Positions 22,690 through 32,800 of a stretch of DNA of 64,000 nucleotides are shown in pieces. Numbering within the stretch: position 1 is the first letter of the stretch; each line of letters starts with the position of its first letter. The notes under the pieces were generated by a model that made no database searches, was not told the DNA's origin, and saw only the letters and a list, made by a program, of their open reading frames with translations. The position numbers and the translations under genes were made by a program. The DNA lies in the NCBI RefSeq assembly GCF_910594005.1, contig NC_057823.1, positions 62,742,015-62,806,014 of the forward strand, written 5' to 3'. The DNA comes from Cervus elaphus (Eukaryota; Chordata; Mammalia; Artiodactyla; Cervidae).

Positions 22690-22940
22690 ACAGGCATCCT
22701 TATCCTGCTCAATATTCATTTATCTATTTCACAAATATTTCTTGAGAATGTCTGTGTAGTTGGAGCTATGCAAGCCTCAGTGGAGGACAGATGTGAAATT
22801 CGGTAAGTCAGAACACTTGATTCTTAGCCCCAGCTCTGACAGGCACTCTGAAGCAGATAGTTCCTCCTCTTGGTAGCCCTATTGTCCTCATCTGTGAAAT
22901 GGGGGAATTAGACTTGATAATAACTAAGACTCTTTCTTTT
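22690..22940. mobile_element. L2 tail followed by MIR fragment
   Basis: 'tatttcacaaatatttcttgagaatgtctgtg' at 22715-22760 resembles the minus-strand L2 3' end. 'ctctgacaggcactctg...ctcatctgtgaaatgggggaatta' at 22820-22915 resembles plus-strand MIR. Confidence 0.5.
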
Positions 22941-23407
22941 CTGATTATCTATAACCAAAGTCTCAACCTGTGAGCTACAGATTCCTTGGTGGAGAGGATG
23001 GGGAGGAGGGCAGAGTGGCTTTTTTTTTTTTTTAAGAGGTCTGGGAAGTCATCAGTGCATCAGGAATTGTCTGCAAACTAAATACATGAAGTTACAACTC
23101 CTTTCACATGTATTGGAGTAAGGAGAAAAATACACTCTGCGAAAGGGTTTCATACATTACAAGGTAGAACCTCTGATGTGAATGGCACAGGCTCTAGTCC
23201 TGACTCATGTGAGACTTGCAGTTTTACAATAAAATAAACTCCAAGTCACTTGAGGACAAGGAGAGAAACAGGCGCGGGTCCTGAAAGTCCAGAGACAGAG
23301 AGACCAGTGATCTTCTGGAAGCCACAGACCCCATTGAGAATCTGAGAAAAGTACTGACTCTTCCCCTATGAAAATGCATATCAGCACCAAATTTCATATA
23401 CAATTTC

Positions 23408-23584
23408 TTTTTTAAAAACTGTGTTTGGCTGCACCGAGTCTCAGCTGCAGTATGTGGACTCGTCATTGGGGCATGTGGGATCTTTAGCTGTGGCTTGTGG
23501 GATCTAGTTCCCTGACCAGGGGTTGAACCTGTGCCCCATGTATTGGAGGGGTGGAATCTTAATCACTGGGCCACCAGGGAAGTC
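23408..23584 (-). mobile_element. CHR-type SINE
   Basis: Reverse-complement CHR: 'tttggctgcaccgagtctcagctgcag', 'gatctagttccctgaccaggggttgaacc', end 'ggccaccagggaagtcc'. Confidence 0.9.
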
Positions 23585-24400
23585 CTCACATACAGTTTCT
23601 TGGTGATCAAGGGCCTCCTAGTTCATTTGACAGATCAGAGGATAAGAACTCTTGATTTAGATAAGCCTATAAGCAGACAGCAGGTGACTCTAGAGAAAAT
23701 CCCTGCATTGAATTCTGGAACAAGAGCAGCACAGGACTTATTGGAGAGGCTAGAGATGCATCAGGGACAATGGCCTAGGGACCTGAGGGACCAGAGAGAG
23801 AAGGGAGGGGGGAAGCCTGGGTGAAGTAAACCATGACCCTCTTCTCTTGTTCCTTTTGTTAGACAAAGCAATTCTGTAAGCTGTTTTGAAAGACCAAACT
23901 CACAAGCTTCAAAACATAAATGAGCAGAGCCTCTTAAATCACTGGGGAATTGTTTATGAACATAATTATTGGATTAAATTGTCTTCATAATAAACAGAGA
24001 CTGGACTGAAAATCTACAACCTCTGTGATTGGATATAGAACAGCAGAGTGTCAAGAAGGGCCCCTGTCCAGATGAGACCCCTTGTTCAAAGGCAAGACCA
24101 CCAGTTGAAAAACTCTTTTTCCATTTTCATGAACATGGACCTCCAGGTGTTAGAATCTTGATGGGCATACAAGATTTAAAAGGTGAAAATATGCTTTTGA
24201 TCCTTCAGTGGTAATCATTTTAAAAGTCATGGCCAAAGCTGCCAGCACTACAATTATACCCAGCAGTCTCATGGCAAAGGACAAAGGACCCAATGGCCGA
24301 GTGCAGTTTGATTGAGGCTGTTTGGCAGTCAAGAGTGTAGACCCTGTGAGTGGCTGTGGGGGTGGATTGGCTGGGGAGGAGGGAAGAAGTATGTGCCACT
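23585..24400. other. Intergenic sequence, no gene recognised
   Basis: AT-rich and unassigned; no exon, known domain or confident repeat is visible. Confidence 0.4.
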
Positions 24401-24404
24401 GAGA

Positions 24405-24570
24405 ACAGGCTTCTCACACCTCAGTGTGTATCTGAGTCACCTGGGTACCTTGTTACAAGGAAGATTCTGATTCAATACACCTGGGGTGCAGCTGAGATTC
24501 TGCAATTCCATTAAGCTACCAGGTGATGCCACTGATGCTGGTTCTCAGGCCACGTTTTGTTATCGAGGTC
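24405..24570 (+). mobile_element. MER5A-like DNA transposon (hAT-Charlie)
   Basis: Follows MER5A order: 'gcttctcacacctcagtgtgtatctgagtcacctggg', 'gattctgattcaatacacctggggtgcagctgagattctgcaattcc', 'aggtgatgccactgatgctgg'. It is a non-autonomous element with no coding part. Confidence 0.8.
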
Positions 24571-24594
24571 TCAGATAACAGCCGTGACTGCCAA

Positions 24595-24734
24595 GCATGG
24601 CTAAGCCTGTGAACTTTGCAGTCAGACAAACCTAAATGCAAATCCTCACTTCTCCATCTCACTTAGCTGAGTAACCTTAGTTACTCAGCTTGTTTGAGAT
24701 TCAGCTCCTTATCTGTAAAATACAGGTTATAAGG
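24595..24734 (+). mobile_element. MIR SINE, first part (interrupted)
   Basis: MIR 5' and core: 'tggctaagcctgtgaactttgcagtcagac', 'gctgagtaaccttagttactcagc', 'ctccttatctgtaaaatacagg'. It resumes at 24862 beyond an L2 fragment. Confidence 0.7.
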
Positions 24735-24861
24735 AGTATTTCCTTCATTCGACAAACAGATATTTGGCATCAGCTCTGTGTCAGGCTTGTGCTGGGCCCT
24801 GGGGACGCAGTGGTGAGATAATACAGGCTCGGTTCCTGCTCTCATGGACCTGACAGCACTG
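24735..24861 (-). mobile_element. L2 fragment inside MIR
   Basis: Reverse-complement L2 3' end: 'tccttcattcgacaaacagatatttggcatcagctctgtgtcaggcttgtgctgggccctggggacgc', then 'ctgctctcatggacctgacag'. Confidence 0.65.
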
Positions 24862-24930
24862 GAAATGATGGATGTGAAGGACTCAGCACCGTGCCTGGTA
24901 CATGGTAAGAGCTCAACAAATTACATCTAT
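24862..24930 (+). mobile_element. MIR SINE, 3' part
   Basis: Typical MIR end: 'gtgaaggactcagcaccgtgcctggtacatggtaagagctcaacaaatta'. Confidence 0.7.
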
Positions 24931-25655
24931 TTTTACCAGAGGAGAGGGAGAGGTATCATCAATTTCATGTGCCCAGGAAAGAGAACTCTTCTGTTAAATG
25001 CTGACTGCTTGAAAGGATTTGGGATTCATTCTGCAGTCCCGGGGACAGAGATGTGAAGAGTACATGGTCTGTCTCCTTGAGGACCTCCTGGTTTAGTGGG
25101 AAGATAAGCGTTTAGCCTGAGTGGCCCCTGTAAGCCACCCAACTCTCCCCAGCGGCACAAGCTAGAAGTGGATTCACTCTGCTCACGTCCCTGGTCCTGA
25201 ACCACCAGACTCCACTCAGTCCTCCCAGCTGGCCCTGGATCTCTCTTGATTGTCTCACTCCCAACTTTAGTTCTATCACTCTGCTTCCCATTTATCTGCT
25301 CTTTGCTCCCCTCTTTGACTTGAGAAATGCTATTTCCCCTCAGTAAGGATTCTGACTTCCCTCTTGCTGTGCCAGCCAGACAGCCTGAGAGCTCCCACTT
25401 GGAGCCAGGCACCACCCCCCCAATGGACTTCCCTGTCAATCTAGACACCAGTGTTGTGGGGTTGGGAGGGGGGAAGGACAAAGATTCAGAATGCTCTGGA
25501 AATCTGCATGCTATCCTCAGGGGAAGGCCCAGCAGAGCCGGATAGGCCTAACCAAGAGGTTGGAGTTCGGGTAGTTGATGAAAGAATGACAGCCACATCC
25601 AGGGGGGCCTGGCTTCCAGGGCCCCACCCTGTGCTTTTTACCTGACAAAGACTTC
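24931..25655. other. Intergenic sequence, no gene recognised
   Basis: Minus-strand open frame of 151 codons at 25026-25481 shows no domain. Unassigned unique sequence. Confidence 0.4.
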
Positions 25656-25789
25656 ACTACAGTGGGGTTGAGTCAAGGCCAGTGAGAAGACACGGGGCAA
25701 CTTCAAGGAGCAACCAAGGACAGGAGACCCAGAGGCAGCCTTAACCTTTAAATGAACTGCAAATACAGGACAGAGGCTATTTAAGAAAC

Positions 25790-26170
25790 TAGCATGTGCA
25801 GCTCTGGGCCCTGGAGACCCCATGCAGAGCATGGCTGAGTCCCTGCCTTTATGGAGCTTACAGTCTAGGGAAGAAAGCCACCCAGATAACCGGGCATTTC
25901 AGTACCAGGCAGTGGGCCCCATCACTGGGGACACACAGAATTGGTGAGTGACCAAAGCAGACCTCTAGTGGGGACTTCAAGGAGCAGGAAGGTGAGGCAG
26001 GGAAAGATGTAGGCAAAGAAACTTTCACGGTGGGAAACAGCACATGTGAGGGCTGGCCCATGTGGCTCCCGTGAGGAGAGTGAGGAAGGGGTGTGCTAAG
26101 GAATGGGGCCACGCACAGGCCATGAAGGTTTGACCACTCTAAGGAGCCTGTCACTCTCCTGGGGGCAACA
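25790..26170 (-). mobile_element. L2 LINE 3' region
   Basis: Reverse-complement L2: 'ctgagtccctgcctttatggagcttacagtctaggg', 'gacttcaaggagcaggaaggtgagg', 'ggaatggggccacgcacaggccatgaagg'. Confidence 0.65.
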
Positions 26171-26219
26171 GGGAGTCAGCAGATGGTTCTGCAGTATGAT
26201 CCAGCAGTACAGCTACCGG

Positions 26220-26345
26220 CCCCATTTACAAATGGGGAAACCGAGCCCCTGAAGGTTGGTAGGTCGCTGGCCTGAGGTCACACTACCAGAAAGTGAGGGG
26301 CCAGGGTGCAACCCCACAAGTCCAAGGCCAGAGCCTGCACTTTCA
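26220..26345 (-). mobile_element. MIR SINE fragment
   Basis: 'catttacaaatggggaaaccgagcccctgaagg' and 'gtcacactaccagaaagtgagg' match reverse-complement MIR. Confidence 0.65.
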
Positions 26346-27005
26346 AGCTCATTGCTAAGTATGTCCACAGATAGAAATGCACATGTTAAAATTAACTAAA
26401 AAAAAAGTTTTTAAAACAACAACTGCACCCAGAGCGCAGGGCTCAGCCAGAGGCCGTACAGGCAAACCCTATTTAAACCCATTTAACAAGGAGCCTCTTA
26501 ATGATCTCATTAGCCCAGACAAGACCCTCAGGAAACTTGAGGCGAGGCCCTGCTTTAAATGGGGCTTCTTTGAAGTGGCCACCACCTGAAGCAGCCACCT
26601 GAGAGAGCGGGAACAAAGCCAGCCTGTGAGGCCTGCCCCCACTCAGGCTGGTGCCACGGGGCTGCTCGCACGGCAGGGCTTGGCCTCGGTGTGGCCCAGG
26701 ATGCCCTTCGGGTTTCCATTAGCTCGCTCCCAGCCACCATCTCCATAGGCTCATTTGGAGGGGCGACCTGGCTGGCCGCACATGAGGTCATGTGTTAGGA
26801 TGGTGACAGCCAGAAGGAACCTGTGGCCTTCTCTGGGCCTTACCCTCTGAGTTCCGGACTTCCAGACTCCTCTGAACCCTGGCCTAGATCATGACAAGAG
26901 ATGCCCTAAGCGTGGGCTCACTCTGACCCCTGGCTCAACCTCCACCTCCTGTATCCTCCAGTTCCTTTCATCGGTTCTCTCTTTCTCTCTTTTAATTCTT
27001 TTTCT
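26346..27005. other. Intergenic sequence, no gene recognised
   Basis: Unique-looking, GC-rich at 26590-26780 with several CpGs but no island. No exon recognised. Confidence 0.4.
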
Positions 27006-27007
27006 TA

Positions 27008-27220
27008 AATTAAAAAAAAAAAATGTATTTATTTGGCTGCACCGGTCTTAGCTGCAGCAGGCCAGATCTTCGATCTTTGTTGCGGCCTGAGGAATCTTTA
27101 GTTGTGGCATGTGAATTGTACTTTGGGCATGTGGGATCTAGTTCCCTGACCAGGAATCAAATCTGGGCCCCTTACATTGGGAGCATGGAGTCTTAGCCAC
27201 TGGACCACCAGGGAAATCCC
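27008..27220 (-). mobile_element. CHR-type SINE
   Basis: Reverse-complement CHR starting with A/T-rich 'tgtatttatttggctgcaccgg', then 'gatctagttccctgaccaggaatc' and end 'ggaccaccagggaaatccc'. Confidence 0.9.
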
Positions 27221-28015
27221 CTCATCAGTTCTCTTGTTTCTAGGCTGACACCACCCTTCCCTTCCAGCTGCCCCCACTCTGATTTCTCCATGACGCCCTC
27301 CAGGATGGGTGCCTGATCTGCTACAAGAGTATCTGTGGAGACCCCAACCAGAAATTCCCCCTTCCACATGGCTGTCTGTTTGTTTCTCAGGCCAGATCCA
27401 GGTTCTCAGGGCTCCCTCTCCCTCTGGCTGCATCCAACATGAAGCGGAGGGAGGGTCAGCATCCCAGCAGGGCCTGACCACACGTGTTGGAGCTGCCCCA
27501 GCCAAATCTTAGGGTGACTGACCTTCCGAGAAACGAGCACCCAGCCTATTGTTCCACCACGGGGTGCAAAATCCAGACAGGCAGAAGGAAAAGATTCACC
27601 TTTCCAGAACTGCATGCCGAGGCCCTCCCAGCAGGCTGTGGCTGAGGCCCCTGCCTATTAATAGTCAAGCAGCTGTTTGCCTCCCTGAATGAGACTCTTT
27701 ATTGCAAGCTGCATTGACAAAACAGATCCCGCTCCTTCCTGCCCAGAATATTTGGGGGTGGAGGGGCCGCAGGGAGATGTTCCTTCCTTCCAGGGAAGTT
27801 GAGAAGGTCAGCAGTGGAAAAGACCTTAACGGTGACCCCCCTCTCAGCACTGGGGAGGCCAAAACCAAGCTCATTACTACCACTTCCTTTGCCCTCACCT
27901 CACTCCTCCTCCCACATTCCCAGCTCCAGCCAACAGACCACTGTTCCCCGAGTATTTCCTCAAATTCTCTCCCCTCCCTTGTCGCAGTCCCAATCTAGAA
28001 GCCTCAGAGTCAAGG
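27221..28015. other. Intergenic sequence, no gene recognised
   Basis: Unassigned; short overlapping open frames on both strands without domains. Confidence 0.4.
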
Positions 28016-28019
28016 CCTC

Positions 28020-28260
28020 GAGTGACTGCCCTCTGCTGACATCCAGGCTCTCCTCTCCCAGGCCCATGCCCCTTTAGTCCACTGTGTCTGGGAATCTCCA
28101 GGCTCTACCTCAGCTCCTGGCCTTTGCACATGCTGTTTCTCCTGCCCTCTTCCCATGTTTAATGGTCCCTTAAGTCTTGGCTTAAAAAGAGACCACTTCT
28201 GGAAGACTTGTTTCCCCGTACCCAACTCAGCATGCTTCATGCTCTGCTAAATCTTCCTCC
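28020..28260 (+). mobile_element. L2 LINE 3' region
   Basis: Sense L2: 'ctcagctcctggcctttgcacatgctgtttctcctgccctcttccc', 'cccttaagtcttggcttaaaaagagaccacttctggaagacttg'. Confidence 0.75.
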
Positions 28261-28464
28261 TTGTCTGAAGTTCTAAGGGGTAGAGTAGGATGGTTTGTTG
28301 TTGGTTTTTTTTGTTTCATTGTATTTCTCCACCACCCACCAGGACACTATATGACACTTAGCTGAATAAAAAAAGGGGGGGGGGCATGTGAATTCTTCCT
28401 TCCCCTTTCTCATGCCCCGACAATGTCACCCATCACCACACCCTGTTAATTCAACTTGATTGAG

Positions 28465-28688
28465 AACAAGAGATCTGGACATGGGCCACCTGGATTTGAA
28501 TCATGACTCTGCCACTTACCAGTTGAGAGACCTTGGGTAAGTCTAACCTTGCCAAGCCCTTCGTTTCCTCATCTGTAAAATGCAGCCAGCCATGAGGCCT
28601 CAGAGTAATTGTAAGAGGTCAATGAGAAAATGCTTGTAAAGTGCTGAACCCAGTGCCTGGTACGTTCAGTAAATGTTGTTAGCTGCAA
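28465..28688 (+). mobile_element. MIR SINE
   Basis: One of the clearest MIRs: 'tgactctgccacttaccagttgagagaccttgggtaagtc', 'gtttcctcatctgtaaaatgcagcc', 'agtgcctggtacgttcagtaaatgttgttagc'. A 10-G homopolymer precedes it at 28375-28384. Confidence 0.88.
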
Positions 28689-28751
28689 AAATAACTGAAC
28701 TCAGTGTTCCATTCACCGCAGAATCTTTTCTCCCCTCATTAACCACTGTCC

Positions 28752-28812
28752 ATGATGGCAGGCTACAGCCCATGGGGTTGCAAAGAGTCAAACGTGACTG
28801 AACAAGTAATTG
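28752..28812 (+). mobile_element. Bov-tA/Bov-A2 fragment
   Basis: Short piece of the BovA 3' part: 'ggcaggctacagcccatggggttgcaaagagtcaaacgtgactgaacaa'. Confidence 0.8.
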
Positions 28813-29441
28813 CATATGCTGGCTGATGTTCCGTAGCACACACTTTGAGACATGTCTACCTAGGCTGACCCTCCTGCTATTGAACAGGTGAGGGATGTGA
28901 GGCCAGAAGGAACAGAAGAAAGAGCCATGAACCTCAGAGTTAGACCCAGGGGTGTGTCTGCATCTCTATGACTCTGCCTGGGCAGCTAAGTCTGTGGCCA
29001 CCTGATAGCTCAGCAGCCGGTTCAGCAATCCTCCCAGGATAGCACCAGGCCGCAGAGGGCCCACTGTTCAAGTGCAGCCTGAACATAACTTTGGGTTCCC
29101 AAAGCCCCGTGGGGTACCTAAGGCATGTTTGTGCCAGGAGTTGAAGGGATTTGTTTCTTCTCTGCCTGATGGGGGTAGAGAGGTGCCTGGGGTGGGGTGG
29201 AGGCAAGAAGAAGGAGGGAGGCATTCATTCAAGCCTTGGAGCTGGTGCTCTTTGCTTCCAGGAGGCTGGCTGGTTGCTCCTGCTCTGCTGGGCTTCACAG
29301 CCTTCTTAAACCATCTTCAAAGAGCGAATGCATATGTATCCCTGCCTGGTGCAGGATTTTTCAGTCCCCAAAGCACATTTACTTCGATGATCTCACTTGA
29401 TCTCTTAGTTGCCCAAACTGTGAGCAGAATAAGAGTCTCCC
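28813..29441. other. Intergenic sequence, no gene recognised
   Basis: Unassigned unique sequence. Open frames overlap on both strands. Confidence 0.4.
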
Positions 29442-29452
29442 CAACATGGCTG

Positions 29453-29726
29453 TGGAGAAGGCAATGGCACTCCACTCCAGCACTCTTGCCTGGAAAATCC
29501 CATGGACAGAGGAGCCTGGTAGGCTGAAGTCCATGGGGTCGCTAAGAGTTGGACATGACTGAGCGACTTCATTTTCACTTTTGACTTTCATGCTTTGGAG
29601 GAGGAAATGGCAACCCCTCCAGTGTTCTTTCCTGGAGAATCCCAGGGACGGGGGAGCCTGGTGGGCTGCCGTCTTTGGGGTCGCACAGAGTCGGACACGA
29701 CTGAAGCAACTTAGCAGCAGCAGCAG
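29453..29726 (+). mobile_element. Bov-A2 SINE dimer with AGC tail
   Basis: Two Bov-A units in tandem, each with 'ggcaatgg', 'actccag...ttcttgcctgg', 'aatcccatggacag', 'gagcctgg' and 'ggggtcgc...agagt.ggac'. The linker is 'ctgagcgacttcattttcac'. Perfect 11-bp duplications, caacatggctg, flank it (29442-29452 and 29727-29737). This is the canonical ruminant Bov-A2. Confidence 0.95.
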
Positions 29727-29954
29727 CAACATGGCTGATGGTAAAACTGAGGCTCGGAAGAGGCAAACTTCTTTGCCTAAGGTCACAGGGTGGGTGTGTG
29801 ACCATACTGAGGCTGGAACCCAGGTCTCCTGGCTTGCCACCCAGTACTCTTACTACTCCACCTGGCTGTTGATCAAGGCAGGTAGCAGAATGTTCTCTGT
29901 GGTGTCAGAGACCCAGGTCCTTTAAGCAAGTAACTCTAGGCCCGTAAACATATG

Positions 29955-30230
29955 AAAAGATATTTATCCTTATTAGGATTCAGAAAAATACAAATTAAGA
30001 CCTTTATGAGATATAATTTTACATCCACTAGATTGGCAAAAAAAAAAAAAAGCAACCCAACAATGCCAAGCGTTGGCAAGGATGGTGATCAACCTGATGC
30101 TTTCTGCTAGAGGAAATGTCTGTGGAGATAAGTGATTTGGAAAATGAGCTGTCATTATATATTATAAAGTTGAACATTCACTTTCTCTACAACCTAGCAA
30201 TTCCACTCTTAGAGATATATACTCACAGGC
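29955..30230 (+). mobile_element. Old L1 (L1M type) fragment
   Basis: ORF2-end type sequence: 'aaaagatatttatccttattaggattcagaaaaatacaaattaagacc', 'ccactagattggc', 'ttctctacaacctagcaattccactcttagagatatatac'. Confidence 0.7.
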
Positions 30231-30880
30231 ATTTATTCACCAATGCTTACCATTCTGACCCCATTGATTATTAAAATTTTGAAATATTTCCATGTTGTTA
30301 TTAGTAACCAACTAATACTGATTGATAAATAGCTACTTCTCTGAGTCTCTCCCCAATCCCTTGACCATGTGACGCCCTGTGCATTGGCTGCCCCAGCTCC
30401 TACGCTGGGGACCCAGCCCCCCAACCTCTCCAGGATCCAGCAAGTATCAGGTTAACACCTGGCCTCTCAGAACACATTCAGGACCAGGTTCCAGCTCCAT
30501 AGCATTCATCCTGATTACTCAATGCCCTTATTTTTCCAGTTGTTTATTATTATTATTATGTACACCCTAGAGAAACTCTCTTCCACATTCATCAAGAGAA
30601 ATGCACAAGTTTATTCATAGCTCAATGTTCTTAGTAGAAATAACAACCACAACAACCACAATAACAAATCAACTATAAATAACTTGATATGCATGGACAG
30701 GAGATGCCCATCAGAGCTTCTTCCTCCAGCTGGGTCAGAGAAGCTGCTGGGGGCTCAGGCAGAGGGAGGAGCTGGGCCCACACTTAGCGGGGTCCAGGCC
30801 CCGTCAGGTGGCCATGCTGGATAGCAGGTACGAAGCAATCTCTCTGGCCCAGGTGCTCTGTGCCTTTGGATCGTATCTTA
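30231..30880. other. Intergenic sequence, no gene recognised
   Basis: Contains a short (ATT)n run at about 30545-30560. No exon or family recognised. Confidence 0.4.
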
Positions 30881-31010
30881 TTTACCAGCAGAGGAGGCAG
30901 TTACTAGTCTTCATCCCATTTTACAAGGAGGGAAACCAACATGTAGAGAAGAGGTAAAGGGGCTTGTCCAAGGTCACATGTTGTGGAGCTGTGGTTTGTG
31001 CTCTTGTCTG
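30880..31010 (-). mobile_element. MIR SINE
   Basis: 'catcccattttacaaggagggaaaccaac', 'gcttgtccaaggtcacatg', reverse MIR. Confidence 0.7.
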
Positions 31011-31039
31011 TTTGATTCCAAAGCCCAAACTCTTCTTCA

Positions 31040-31212
31040 AAAAAACAAACCTTTTGTTTATATTGGAGTATAGCCAATTACAATGTTTTGATAGGGACTC
31101 AAAGGAGCTCAGCCATACGTATACGTGTATCCATTCTCCCCCAGACTCCCCTCCCATCCAGGCTGCCATGAAACATTGAGCAGAGTTCCCTGTGCTGGAC
31201 AGTAGGAGCTTG
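31040..31212 (-). mobile_element. 5'-truncated L1 with target duplications
   Basis: About 170 bp of L1 3' end in reverse: 'tttatattggagtatagccaattacaatgttttgatag' to 'agagttccctgtgctggacagtagg'. Flanked by 18-bp duplications differing at one base: agcccaaactcttcttca (31022-31039) and agcccaaacccttcttca (31213-31230). Confidence 0.88.
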
Positions 31213-31542
31213 AGCCCAAACCCTTCTTCACTACTGTGTGCTCATCATCGCAGACTGGAGGTTCCTGGGATGTAAGATATTCTCCACTTGGGATCCCCAG
31301 CATCCAGTCCAGAGCCTTACGTATAGAATATACTCAGCACAGAGATTCAATACAATCAATCAATCAATCATCCTGTTGTGTTTGACCTCAGCCTCTGGAC
31401 CGGGCCTCACTCTCTGCTTACCACTTGCCTGGTCCCTGAAATTAAAGCCACAGGCCATTTCTGCCCTGACTCTTTTGCTTCCTGACCTCCTGGTTTTGAA
31501 CAGGGACTTTTGAGACAGGTCTTCATTGAGAGGCCCCTCTGA

Positions 31543-31640
31543 ATCTTTTTTTTTTAATATATTTATTTATTTGGCTGTGTCGAGTTTTAGTTGGGATGCG
31601 AGGGCTTAGTTGCTCCACAGCATGTGGGATCTTAGTTCCC
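31543..31640 (-). mobile_element. CHR-type SINE, 3' part (interrupted)
   Basis: Reverse CHR tail and middle: 'atttatttggctgtgtcgagttttag', 'gcatgtgggatcttagttccctg'. The remainder is at 31872-31935. Confidence 0.85.
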
Positions 31641-31871
31641 TGTGAAGGAAAAAGTGAAAGTGTTAGCTGCTCAGTTGTGTCTGACTCTTTTCAAACCACA
31701 GACTCTTTTCGACCCACCAGGCTCCTCTGTCCATGGAATTCTTGAGGCAAGAATACTGACTGGAGTGGGTAGCCATTCCCTTCTCCAGGGAATCTTCCTG
31801 ATCCAGAGATCGAACCCAGGTCTCCTGTATTGCAAACAGATTCTTCACCATCTGAGCCACCAGGAAAGCCC
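31641..31871 (-). mobile_element. Bov-tA SINE nested in CHR SINE
   Basis: Reverse Bov-tA: 'aaagtgttagctgctcagttgtgtctgactc', 'gtccatggaattcttgaggcaagaatactg', 'atccagagatcgaacccaggtctcc', end 'atctgagccaccaggaaagcc'. It separates two halves of one CHR copy. Confidence 0.92.
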
Positions 31872-31935
31872 CTCAAACAGGTGTCCCCTGCATTGGAAGG
31901 TGAATTCTTAACCACTGGACCACCAGGGAAGTCCC
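31872..31935 (-). mobile_element. CHR-type SINE, 5' part
   Basis: 'aggtgtcccctgcattggaaggtgaattcttaaccactggaccaccagggaagtccc' completes the CHR copy broken at 31640. Confidence 0.85.
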
Positions 31936-31984
31936 ACACTTCCGAATCTTTAAAAACAAAGAATGTGATGCTAGCCTAGCCATA

Positions 31985-32090
31985 TGCGCCTTCATTCTCA
32001 AAACATTGATTGAGCGCCTACTGTATGCAAAGCCCTGAGCTGAGCTTGGAGGAAACACCATTGACCAGACATGGTCCCTGATTTCTGAGG
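31985..32090 (-). mobile_element. L2 LINE 3' end
   Basis: 'aacattgattgagcgcctactgtatgcaaagccctgagctgagcttgg' is reverse L2. Confidence 0.65.
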
Positions 32091-32504
32091 CTCAGAGCCT
32101 GCCCTGGGTGACCCTGACCCTGAAACCACATCTCCCAGAGTAGCAGGTGTGGGAAATGAAACACACATACCCAGCTCAGCGGCCCTTCACCACAGCCAAC
32201 TGGTAAATCAAAGTGTCAGGCCCTACAGGGCTTGTTTGGGTGTTTTGTCTCCTGTCTGACCTTTTGCCTGAGGAAGAATTTGGTTTTGCTCCAGGAAGAG
32301 AGGTGTGGTTGTGGGGAGTTCAGTGTGCTCATTTATTTGTTTTGGTTTCCTTAATTCAATCTCTTTAACAAATAAAAATAAAGATAGTGTGTTTGCCCAA
32401 ACAGTGGCAGGCCCCCTCTGAGGTGTTATTATTACACTTTCCAGAATTAGAATCACACTATCATTGCTAATGGCCTAGGTGCCCGGGGCCGTGGAGGAGC
32501 ACCA

Positions 32505-32800
32505 GGTGAGGTTACGAGCCTGGGTTCCCGGCCTAGCTCTGCCAATAATTGATGTTGAAGAAGTTGTTTCACCTCCTCCTGCCTCATCTCCCTCCTTCAT
32601 GAAATGAGAGGGCTGAACATGTTTATAAAGACTGAACTTTCAGATTTACTCTCTCATTTTGCCTTCGTAATATCCTGTGAGGAAGGTGTTTTGATCCCTG
32701 TTTTATTGATGGAGAAATTAAAACAGAAGAGACAGGAGAGTCCAGGTGACCCAGCCAATCAGAGGCAGAGACAGGACTCACATCCAGACTCCCAGCCCTC
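32505..32800. mobile_element. Two MIR fragments in opposite orientation
   Basis: Plus MIR at about 32510-32605 ('cctagctctgccaataattgatg', 'cctcatctccctccttcatgaaatgag'). Minus MIR at about 32645-32795 ('aatatcctgtgaggaaggtgttttgatccctgttttattgatggag'). Confidence 0.55.
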
